Below are positions 1-7,894 of a stretch of 64,000 bases of DNA, piece by piece. The first letter of the stretch is position 1. Every line of letters begins with the position of its first letter. The DNA is from Desulfobacterales bacterium (GTDB lineage Bacteria > Desulfobacterota > UBA8473), in contig JACQWO010000069.1 in assembly GCA_016209225.1 (NCBI GenBank), positions 101,324 to 165,323 on the forward strand. The letters run 5' to 3'. The notes beneath the pieces are model-generated. The model worked only from the letters and a program-made list of their open reading frames with translations. It was not told the origin of the DNA and ran no database searches. A program made the translations under genes and the position numbers.

Positions 1-714
1 GATCTCAGTTTCCTAAAAACATGTATGACAGCAGGAGAAACCTGTCCCCTTTCCCTTATTAAAGAATATCAAAAGAGGAATATACCCATAAGACAGGTAT
101 TCGGTCAGACGGAGACCTCTATCGTACTGTGGCTTCCTGAGGAGGATTCTATCAGAAAGGCAGGTTCTGTAGGGTTGCCTGTGTTCCATAGTGATGTCAG
201 GGTGGTGAACAAAAAGGGAGAGGATGTGGTACCAGGAGAGATCGGAGAGATCATCGTAAAAGGTCCTATCCAGATGATAGGCTATTGGAACCTCCCGCAG
301 GAAACACAACAGACCATGAGGGATGGTTGGTTGTATACCGGAGACCTATCCAGGGTAGATGATGAGGGATACGTTTATATAGTTGACAGAGAAAGGGATA
401 TGTTTATAAGCGGTGGGGAGAACGTATACCCGGCAGAGATTGAAAAGGTCTATGCTGCCCATCCAAAGATTCTGGAGTCGGCAGTAATTGGGGTTGCTGA
501 TGAGGAATGGGGAGAGGTGGGCAAGGCCATAATTGCCTTAAAAGAGGGAGAAACTATGACGGAGAAAGAGGCCATTGATTTCTGTAATAGTAAGTTGGCG
601 AAATACAAGATGCCGAAATCAGTGGTTTTTGTTGATGAACTTCCAAAGACAGCGAGTGGAAAGATTAAAAAGGGACCGCTTAGAGAGAAGTATGGTAGAC
701 CTTCCCTCAATTGA
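1..714 (+). CDS. AMP-dependent acyl-CoA synthetase/ligase, C-terminal part (5' truncated by window edge)
   Basis: Frame open from base 1; GQTETS, YTGDLSRVDDEGYVYIVDRERDMFISGGENVYPAEIE and PKTASGKIKK motifs of the ANL superfamily. Confidence 0.93.
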   Translation, partial: DLSFLKTCMTAGETCPLSLIKEYQKRNIPIRQVFGQTETSIVLWLPEEDSIRKAGSVGLPVFHSDVRVVNKKGEDVVPGEIGEIIVKGPIQMIGYWNLPQETQQTMRDGWLYTGDLSRVDDEGYVYIVDRERDMFISGGENVYPAEIEKVYAAHPKILESAVIGVADEEWGEVGKAIIALKEGETMTEKEAIDFCNSKLAKYKMPKSVVFVDELPKTASGKIKKGPLREKYGRPSLN

Positions 715-953
715 GCATGACCGTTTGCTTTTTGATAGTCTGACGTTTTGTACCAGGGAGTGGGGCCTGTTACCCAATTTGAAGCTTGCTACCCTGTGTT
801 AGAGTGCAGGAGCGGATTAGGTGAAAATTAATTAGCTTCTAATTAGTTGCAAATGCATGGTAATTTGAAAACCGTCCCTACTACCCCATATAATGTTGCT
901 TGCGACCGCGTTGGCCATCGAGCCTAAATAGGCGGTATTAAGGAGGTGAACCT

Positions 954-1130
954 ATGAAGAATGTCGAAATGACGGTGGAACAAGGTATCCTTGTTATCAA
1001 AGTTGACCTTTCCAAAGAGTTCGGTCCTTCATCATCTGGAAAGACCATCATCATCGCCACCACAGAGGGAAATGTGTCTATTCCTGGCAAGGAAGAGAAG
1101 GTCGGACTGAACGTGTACCGCAAGAAATGA
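954..1130 (+). CDS. Small conserved-looking protein, 58 aa
   Basis: ATG after strong SD (AAGGAGGTGAACCT); MKNVEMTVEQGILVIKVDLSKEFGPSSSGKTIIIATTEGNVSIPGKEEKVGLNVYRKK. Below the ORF-track length cutoff. Confidence 0.75.
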   Translation: MKNVEMTVEQGILVIKVDLSKEFGPSSSGKTIIIATTEGNVSIPGKEEKVGLNVYRKK

Positions 1131-1234
1131 GACCGTGAGATGCTAATTTTTATAACTACGCTGGTGCCGCTGCTCATGTTGGTCAGTTTTAGAGCGTATT
1201 TATTCGACTGATCGTTCTGCTCTGTGACCAATAG

Positions 1235-1570
1235 TTACTTAGGGACGAAGTTACTTAGGATGTCCCCAAAGGTTCCCTTATTGAAATCCGCAACCGGGGG
1301 TTCGCGTTTGCGCTGCATTTTAAAATATAGGGATACAGCGTGCGCCGCCTGATTTTGCTGGAATGGGATCTGTCTTTTTTCCCGCAACTTGTCAATAAAC
1401 AAACGCACCCGATCAGCCCGGGCTTTGGGTACAGGATATTTGCCGCAGAAATCCAGAAAATATCTGAGCCACTTTTTATAGTCCGCACGCTGTATCGGCG
1501 CAACGGCTCGTTTTTCGAGAGTTGCATCAAACCTCGTCAGAACGGGAGCCGGAACAGGCAGCATCGGCAT
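1235..1570 (-). pseudogene. Integron-type tyrosine recombinase (IntI-like), N-terminal fragment only
   Basis: VPAPVLTRFDATLEKRAVAPIQRADYKKWLRYFLDFCGKYPVPKARADRVRLFIDKLREKRQIPFQQNQAAHAVSLYF matches the N-terminal SAM-like region of integron integrases; no catalytic domain follows. Confidence 0.8.
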
Positions 1571-1717
1571 TGAACAGTTAACCTCCTACTAATATATAAT
1601 TGATATTGAACAACTTAAATAATGTTGTAATATCATATAGATTTGTCAACAAAATTTAAATTTGATATTGACAGGCTCAAAACTTCCTGATATTGACAGG
1701 AAACTATTCAATATATT

Positions 1718-1746
1718 GTTCCCCCCTCGCTCCGCTCGGGGGGAAT
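1718..1746 (+). repeat. 29-bp hairpin repeat GTTCCCCCCTCGCTCCGCTCGGGGGGAAT
   Basis: Exact reverse complement present at 57407-57435. Confidence 0.9.
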
Positions 1747-1849
1747 GCGGCAGTTGAGCAGCGAACTCCTGATTTCCCCTTCGCTCCGCTGCGGGGAGAA
1801 CCAGGAGTTCGAGACAGATGCCCTTCGGGCACTGCTCAACTGCCGCATT
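1744..1849. repeat. 106-bp long inverted repeat (cruciform-capable)
   Basis: 18-nt perfect arms AATGCGGCAGTTGAGCAG / CTGCTCAACTGCCGCATT plus inner arms GAACTCCTG / CAGGAGTTC. Confidence 0.85.
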
Positions 1850-1865
1850 ATGAGAAGGATAAGAT

Positions 1866-2321
1866 ATGATAAACACGATAAAAACAACAGTAACAAAACA
1901 CAGTGTAGTGATAGGAATAACGCTAATAGTGTGGTTGCTGCTGCAAATCCTAAAGGAACTGTTGCCATTAGTCTTACCCTCAATTCTTCAAAATTCTCCA
2001 CCCAAATTAATCCTATTGCTGTTGGTATTATCCATGTTAGGAAATCTAATATTGTTGACATTGGTTATCCTAAATCGCAATAAAAAATTGAAATTAAAAT
2101 TTGGCATATATTGGGACAATGAAACTGATCCCAATCCTTACTGCCCTATATGTAAGGCACCATTACAGGTCGATGAACGTGCATTTACTTTCAATGAAGT
2201 GAATTTGGGTTCTTTAAAACTAACTTGTTTAAAATGTGAAAAACCCATTCCTATTAGGGATGACAATAGCCAGTATGTACCTTTTAAAAAGGCCAAAGAA
2301 CTTATTTTAAAATCTAGATAA
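1866..2321 (+). CDS. Hypothetical membrane protein with C-terminal zinc-ribbon-like CPIC...CLKC (putative integron cassette ORF)
   Basis: 151-aa ORF, N-terminal TM segments, two CxxC motifs; followed directly by attC-like site. Confidence 0.65.
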   Translation: MINTIKTTVTKHSVVIGITLIVWLLLQILKELLPLVLPSILQNSPPKLILLLLVLSMLGNLILLTLVILNRNKKLKLKFGIYWDNETDPNPYCPICKAPLQVDERAFTFNEVNLGSLKLTCLKCEKPIPIRDDNSQYVPFKKAKELILKSR

Positions 2322-2326
2322 AATTC

Positions 2327-2384
2327 ACATAACAACAAAATGCAGCGGATACTTAAAAACGTCCCGCTGATTACGGCGTTATCA
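2327..2384 (+). other. attC-like recombination site
   Basis: ACATAAC...AAT-g-CAGCGG(loop)CCGCTGATT...GGCGTTATCA; stem with one extrahelical base, imperfect core sites, directly after an ORF stop. Confidence 0.65.
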
Positions 2385-2441
2385 TATTAATTGACTAACA
2401 AGGTCTCTTTTGTTATCTTTTATAAATTGGAGGCTACTATT

Positions 2442-2690
2442 ATGAAAGAAAAACAATTGCTCGAAAGAATCGTACTGAACCCAAAAGTTATGGTAGGTAA
2501 GCCTGTCATACGGGGAACTCGTTTAACTGTCGATTTCATTCTTAATCTCTTGGCGCACGGGGCTACAGAGAATGAGATTTTGAATGAATACAAAGGCCTC
2601 ACCATTGAAGACATACATGCTTGCTTCCTTTTCGCCACAAAGTCCCTCAAGAACACTGAATTTATGCCGCTGATGGCGGAGTATTCCTAA
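2442..2690 (+). CDS. DUF433 domain protein (putative antitoxin)
   Basis: RIVLNPKVMVGKPVIRGTRLTVDFILNLLAHGATENEILNEYKGLTIEDIHAC; SD GGAGG; overlaps the next gene by 1 nt. Confidence 0.88.
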   Translation: MKEKQLLERIVLNPKVMVGKPVIRGTRLTVDFILNLLAHGATENEILNEYKGLTIEDIHACFLFATKSLKNTEFMPLMAEYS

Positions 2691-3040
2691 TGCGATTCCT
2701 CGTGGATGAATGTACAGGCCCAGCTGTTGCAGAGTGGCTGCGCAATCAAAAGCACGAAGTATTTTCGGTTTTTGAAGAGGCAAGAGGAATGGATGATGAT
2801 GGCATAATCTTGAAGGCACTTGAAGAAAATTGGATTTTGATCACAAACGATAAGGATTTCGGAGAAAAAGTATATCGAGATGGCCGACTTCACAGGGGTG
2901 TCATTTTACTTCGCCTTGAAGATGAACGTTCTCCATCAAAAATCCAAGTACTATCCCGCCTTCTAAGGACATACCCAGATCGACTGTCAAACACATTTGT
3001 CGTAGTCACGGAAAAGCAGATTCGTTTTGCCCGAAGGTAG
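2690..3040 (+). CDS. DUF5615 PIN-like family protein (putative toxin)
   Basis: MRFLVDECTGPAVAEWLRNQKHEVFSV...ILITNDKDFGEKVY; coupled to upstream DUF433 ORF. Confidence 0.88.
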   Translation: MRFLVDECTGPAVAEWLRNQKHEVFSVFEEARGMDDDGIILKALEENWILITNDKDFGEKVYRDGRLHRGVILLRLEDERSPSKIQVLSRLLRTYPDRLSNTFVVVTEKQIRFARR

Positions 3041-3053
3041 ATTAAAAGGAGAA

Positions 3054-3180
3054 GTCCCAACCAGTCAGTGCACCAGACCGGAAAAGCCGTGCCGTTTTTT
3101 ACATTAACGGCATTTTGTGTAAAACATCCAATTTTTCATCTTCCTTATAGCTTTTCCGGCTGGTGACTTTCACGTTCTGC
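3054..3180 (+). other. attC-like recombination site (long type)
   Basis: CACCAG-a-CCGGAAAAGC (3071-3087) pairs with GCTTTTCCGGCTGGTG (3150-3165) with one extrahelical A; outer TCCCAAC and GTTCTGC in core positions; directly downstream of the TA pair. Confidence 0.75.
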
Positions 3181-3240
3181 CGCTAGATAGTTGCTTGCAA
3201 TAGTCAGGCTGAAAAATGATCTGTACACAGGAGATTTGAG

Positions 3241-3492
3241 ATGAAACAACTTACGAGAATAACATTTGATCCAAATGTAATTGGAGGTAAGCCCTGCATT
3301 CGGGGTATGCGCGTGACTATAGGCTTGATTGTGGGGCTCATAGCTTCTGGCCACACCAAAGAAGAAATTCTGAAATTATATCCCTACCTGGAATCCCAAG
3401 ATATTAATGAAGCCCTCTCCTATGCTGCTTGGCGGGTCGAAGAAATCGAAGTTCCTCTTGTCCTGGCGTCGGCGCATGAAGGTATTAATTGA
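3241..3492 (+). CDS. DUF433 domain protein (second putative antitoxin)
   Basis: RITFDPNVIGGKPCIRGMRVTIGLIVGLIASGHTKEEILKLYPYLESQDINEAL; SD GGAG upstream. Confidence 0.88.
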   Translation: MKQLTRITFDPNVIGGKPCIRGMRVTIGLIVGLIASGHTKEEILKLYPYLESQDINEALSYAAWRVEEIEVPLVLASAHEGIN

Positions 3493-3545
3493 TATGAATC
3501 TTTCGCCAGTGTGGGAGAGTGTTCTAGAAGATGCACACGAAATTC
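3476..3545 (+). pseudogene. DUF5615 PIN-like toxin fragment
   Basis: MKVLIDMNLSPVWESVLEDAHEI resembles the family N-terminus, overlaps the antitoxin stop, then continues into unrelated sequence. Confidence 0.6.
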
Positions 3546-3624
3546 TGGGGACAGAATACTTGTGCGGCCGGGCAAGTATTATATTACCATGTCCCTTAGT
3601 ATGTGGGGGTAGCGCAACGGCAGT

Positions 3625-4314
3625 ATGGTCAAAGGATCTGATATCGATAACGTGGACTTTACAAGAAAACCGTCTTTAAGAAACGCCCGATTTACTGATT
3701 TTTTGATCCGGAAGAATGCTTTTGACGAAGGTGGTTTTAAAGGATGGGTCTTTTGTCCTGGGATGCTGTTTAACTCAACAGACAAATGGTGGGGAGATCA
3801 GGGGAAGCGTGATAAGCCCCATGAGGGATTGGATTTATGCCTCTACAAGGATCGGGAGGACAAGATTCTTCGTCTTGGTGAAAAGGCAAATATCCCCGTA
3901 ATATATGACGGCATAGTTGTTAGGATTGTCGATGATTTTCTTGGAAAATCGGTGATCATAGAACATTTATTTTCCGACTGTGATAACAATAGGTTCTATA
4001 CGATTTATGGTCATACAATTCCAGAAGACAATCTTCACGTTGGCAAAATAGTCAAGGAGGGGGATGTCATTGCAACCTTGGCTGACTCGAACAGCTTAAA
4101 AACAAACATCTTTCCCCATTTACACATCTCACTCGGGTGGACATCCAAAGCAATCTCATATGACAGATTGGATTGGGAAAACATTGGCGCTCCAAATACG
4201 TTGACGTTGTTGGATCCCCTGCAGGTTATTGATTGGCATTACCTTATATTGGCACGCGAAAATTGTAAAAAGTTGGGACTTCCGGTACGCCCCTTAAATA
4301 ATAAGATTCTCTGA
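3625..4314 (+). CDS. M23/LytM-like peptidase-fold protein
   Basis: HEGLDLCLYKD...GIVVRIVDD...IYGHT...GDVIATLADSNSLKTNIFPHLHISLGW resembles M23 HxGxD/HxH motifs. Confidence 0.6.
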   Translation: MVKGSDIDNVDFTRKPSLRNARFTDFLIRKNAFDEGGFKGWVFCPGMLFNSTDKWWGDQGKRDKPHEGLDLCLYKDREDKILRLGEKANIPVIYDGIVVRIVDDFLGKSVIIEHLFSDCDNNRFYTIYGHTIPEDNLHVGKIVKEGDVIATLADSNSLKTNIFPHLHISLGWTSKAISYDRLDWENIGAPNTLTLLDPLQVIDWHYLILARENCKKLGLPVRPLNNKIL

Positions 4315-4365
4315 TTTTTAAAAATTGTTCAAATCCAGTGCTCCCTTATAACAATGGTCTCCACC

Positions 4366-5715
4366 TCAAATATGCACATAGGCTGCCGCCTGGTCACCAG
4401 CCAGGTAACCTGTAGAAAAAGCGGCCTGAAGGTTATAGCCCCCCGTATCTGCATCTATATCCATGATTTCTCCGCAAAAATAGAGCCCGTCAATCAGTCG
4501 CGATGCCATCGTACGCGGATCAATCTCTTTCAGGGAAACACCACCGGCTGTAACGATGGCTGACGACATGGGAAGGGCAGATTTAACATTGAAGCGAAGA
4601 GACTTGAGCAGGTCAATGAGTTTTTCACGTTCTTCCGCGTTGATTTGATTCCCCGGTTTGTCCGGGGGGATACCCGTCATAACAACAAACGGCTCAACCA
4701 TCTTGGCAGGAAGCAATCCGTCAAGAATACGTCGATAGCTCCTTTTGCTGAAACGGTCAAAATCTCTCTGAAGGCGATCGCGAAGCTGGTTTCTGCCCAG
4801 GGCAGGTTTTAGATCGATGGAAACACTGACATGGCCATGCTCCAGGGCATCAACAACAACAAGACTCATAAGCAATGTAACCGGCCCTCCGATACCAAAA
4901 TGGGTAATCATCATATCGCCCATCCGGCTTTCGATAACTGGTCGGGGAGGACATTTCTTCCCTGTGTCTCGCCCTGTATCATGTGTCGGTGTCATAGAAG
5001 CGTCAATCTCATCTGACCTACACTGGAATGCCGTCAGACGGACATTGCAAAGGCTGACACCCTGCATAGACTTTGCGAGGGGGACTTCTTCGACAACGAG
5101 AGGCACCAACGCGGGGCGAAGCCCGATTATGTTATGACCAAGGGTAGCAGCTATTTTATACCCGTCCCCGGAGGAACCAGTAGCAGGATATGTTGAACCA
5201 CCGGTCGCTAGGATGACAGCCTTAGCTGGATACTCTCCCTCATCTGTTTGCACGCCCGTCACCCGCCTGTTAGTAACTTGAACCCCTTTAACCCTGGAAC
5301 CAGTCACAACCTGCACGTCCTGGTCACTGAGGAATTTTCTGAATGCATTAACTACATCGCCGGCACTGTCTGAAACCGGGAATATCCGTCCTCCACGTTC
5401 AATCTTCGTCTCTATGCCGTAGTGACTCAAAAACGCCAGTAGATCTTCTCGAAAGAAGTGATGGAAGGCACTATAGAGAAAGCGGCCGTTGGGACCATAC
5501 ATGGAGATGAATTCATCTATATCCTTGACGTTTGTAAGGTTACAGCGGGTCTTGCCGCTGATCAGGAGTTTCTGTCCCAAATTACGGGTCTTTTCAAGGA
5601 GAATGACTTTTGCACCTCTTTTGGCTGCTATACCTGCGCCCATCATACCCCCTGCTCCGCCACCGACTACAATAACATGCATATCAGAATCCTTCTTATT
5701 ATGAAAGCTATACAC
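4366..5715 (-). CDS. HI0933/YhiN-family NAD(P)/FAD-dependent oxidoreductase
   Basis: GGGAGGMMGAGIAAKRGAKVILLEKTRNLGQKLLISGKTRCNLTN; C-terminal LYFCGEIMDIDADTGGYNLQAAFSTGYLAG. Confidence 0.93.
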   Translation of the reverse strand: MYSFHNKKDSDMHVIVVGGGAGGMMGAGIAAKRGAKVILLEKTRNLGQKLLISGKTRCNLTNVKDIDEFISMYGPNGRFLYSAFHHFFREDLLAFLSHYGIETKIERGGRIFPVSDSAGDVVNAFRKFLSDQDVQVVTGSRVKGVQVTNRRVTGVQTDEGEYPAKAVILATGGSTYPATGSSGDGYKIAATLGHNIIGLRPALVPLVVEEVPLAKSMQGVSLCNVRLTAFQCRSDEIDASMTPTHDTGRDTGKKCPPRPVIESRMGDMMITHFGIGGPVTLLMSLVVVDALEHGHVSVSIDLKPALGRNQLRDRLQRDFDRFSKRSYRRILDGLLPAKMVEPFVVMTGIPPDKPGNQINAEEREKLIDLLKSLRFNVKSALPMSSAIVTAGGVSLKEIDPRTMASRLIDGLYFCGEIMDIDADTGGYNLQAAFSTGYLAGDQAAAYVHI

Positions 5716-5817
5716 GTCTCACTGACCCCTCACCACCTATTAAATACCATTTTTCTATATTTTAAAACACAAATTTATTTGATATGCTTCTTCTCCCGAT
5801 TAGTTGGGAGAAAGTGG

Positions 5818-5911
5818 TAGAGGATTCGAGGATTCAAGTGTTTGTTTTCTAATGATTTTATCAATGCTTTAAGCATTTAGCTCGAATCCTTGACCCCTTG
5901 AATCCTCTTCA
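5818..5911. repeat. Iterated-word intergenic palindrome (GAGGATTC word)
   Basis: AGAGGATTCGAGGATTCAAG ... CTCGAATCCTTGACCCCTTGAATCCTCT. Confidence 0.75.
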
Positions 5912-6060
5912 TCGACCAACTCTTTGGGAGATGAACCTTTGATATTTAAACCCACTACTCCCCCGTAATAAGCAGAACTAGTTATCTGAATAAATAAGAA
6001 ACGGTATTTTAGTCATTGACATAGGATGTACCATTTGATAATTAGTTTATCATGAGAAAT

Positions 6061-6236
6061 GAAAAATTTCCTTTGGAGCGAACATGAGCAGGATTTTTGG
6101 GGAACCCATCTTGACGAAGCGGAAGATAAGTATTTTCAGCTGTTTGAGTCCGAAGGGCGAGTTCCTGAAAATGCCTGAAGCAAGTCATAGATGGGTCAAA
6201 AAACCTGCACTAGAGAGCGGAAAAGGGAATTTTTCA
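6061..6236 (+). repeat. Diverged copy of ~210-bp palindromic repeat family
   Basis: Shares TTTTTGGGGAACCCATCTTGACGAAGC, TTTGAGTCCGAAGGGCGAGTT and ATAGATGGGTCAAAAAA landmarks; outer arms differ in sequence but still pair. Confidence 0.75.
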
Positions 6237-6374
6237 GTGTGAACTAATTTTGATATTAGATCGACAATTTAATTGACTAACACCCTTGAGAATGGTTAAA
6301 AAGAAAGGGGGTGGAGTAATCTTATTAATTGTTGTAGAAACCTATAAACATGACTAATTGGAGGTAAAATAGAA

Positions 6375-6803
6375 ATGGATATTATTTTGATTTGTCGAGA
6401 TGCTTTAGAGAATTCGGTCATTAGCAATATAGCTATGGCTATGGAAGCTAAGAAGAATGGAAGTAATGCAGGAATTGTGTTTACACAGGAAGCTCTGGTT
6501 GCTCTTACCGGAGGTTCTTTCCGATGGTCGCCTCTGATGGAAAACCGGGATACCAAGATAAAGGTATCAAAGAATGCAACAGCCATGGGTCTCCAAATAG
6601 CAAGCGAAAAAGATAAAAGGTGGATTGACATCTACCGTTTGCTCAAATCAGCTAAGGAAGCTGGGATTTTACTTATGGCTTGTCCCTTATGGTCACAGCT
6701 TTTGCAGGTAGAGGGTAAGCTCCCCCCTGAAATTAGTACTGTAGATTCGCAAACGTTATTCAAGGAAATGAACCAAGCAAAAATAATTATAGGAGGATTT
6801 TAG
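6375..6803 (+). CDS. DsrE-like family protein
   Basis: Rossmann-like ORF (LICRDALENSVISNIAMAMEAKKNG...GILLMACPLWSQLL); SD GGAGG. Confidence 0.55.
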   Translation: MDIILICRDALENSVISNIAMAMEAKKNGSNAGIVFTQEALVALTGGSFRWSPLMENRDTKIKVSKNATAMGLQIASEKDKRWIDIYRLLKSAKEAGILLMACPLWSQLLQVEGKLPPEISTVDSQTLFKEMNQAKIIIGGF

Positions 6804-6805
6804 CC

Positions 6806-7654
6806 ATGGCATGGTCAGAATGGGAACCCGTTACAAACATGGATCTTAAGGAGGTAGTATACCACAAGAAGTACAGAGACACCGGTGGTGGGGTAGCAAG
6901 GATAATGTTTAACCGTCCGCAAAAGATGAATGCCATGACGAACTTTGGCTGGGCAGAGATAGCTGAAACTGTTTCGGAAGCAAGCAACGATAAGAATATT
7001 GGGGTTGTGGTGTACACTGGTGCCGGAGCTCATTTCGGTGTTGGCGGTGATATGCAGTGGGAGGCTGGTGGTGGGCTTCAAGGTCCGGGGGGTATGGCCC
7101 TGGCAAGTGTTCCTGACTTTGATGGTGCAATTCAAAACTGCCTTAAGCCGGTTATCGCCGCTGTAAGGGGATATTGTATTGGTGGACATAACCATCTGGC
7201 CTATCACTGCGATTTCACTATCGCTGCCGATAACGCCATCTTTGGCCAGAACGGCCCCAGGGTAGCAAGCCCTGCCCACGGTCATCTGGTGGCTTCCTCG
7301 GCCTATGTTATGGGGCTGAAAAGGGCAAAGGAGATGTGGATGGTATGTCGTCAATACACTGCCCGACAGGCATATGAAATGGGCCTGGTAAATGCTATTG
7401 TCCCCGATGCAAAACTGGAAGAGGAGGTCGACAGATGGTGTGAGGATCTATTTGGCCTATCACCTACTTGTCTCCAGATCGTAAAACAGAGCTTTAATGC
7501 TGTTGGAAATGAGATACTGTGGACTACCAATAAGATACTATCTCTTATTGCGCCTGACTTCTTTGATCGACCAGAGGTTAAAGAGGCGCATGAGGCATTC
7601 TTTAACAAGAGGACCCCTAATTTCTGGAAAGATGCCAAAAAAGGTTCTAAGTAA
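6806..7654 (+). CDS. Enoyl-CoA hydratase/isomerase (crotonase) family protein
   Basis: GGVARIMFNRPQKMNAMT, FGVGGDMQWE, PVIAAVRGYCIGGHNHLAYHCDFTIAADNAIFGQ. Confidence 0.9.
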   Translation: MAWSEWEPVTNMDLKEVVYHKKYRDTGGGVARIMFNRPQKMNAMTNFGWAEIAETVSEASNDKNIGVVVYTGAGAHFGVGGDMQWEAGGGLQGPGGMALASVPDFDGAIQNCLKPVIAAVRGYCIGGHNHLAYHCDFTIAADNAIFGQNGPRVASPAHGHLVASSAYVMGLKRAKEMWMVCRQYTARQAYEMGLVNAIVPDAKLEEEVDRWCEDLFGLSPTCLQIVKQSFNAVGNEILWTTNKILSLIAPDFFDRPEVKEAHEAFFNKRTPNFWKDAKKGSK

Positions 7655-7894
7655 GATAGCATCTCTGAGAATAAAGTGGCAGGGTAGACTGGAGATTTTG
7701 TCTACCTTGCCATTTTTCACAGTGCCCTCACTTTATTGTAATTTTTGCTATTAAACCCTTTATTCGTGCGGAATGCATTAACTTTTTTTGCGCATGTCAA
7801 AACTGCAGAGAAATCAACATCTTCAGGGAAACTTACGATAGAACGGGGAGATCAAGAAAAAAGCTAAGGGCGGAAAATATTAGGTGACAAAATA

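Noticed and set aside
1744-1849. Interpretation of the 106-bp cruciform as an attC site
   Set aside because: Contains GTTGAGC/GCTCAAC but in the wrong order (GTTRRRY left, RYYYAAC right) on both strands.
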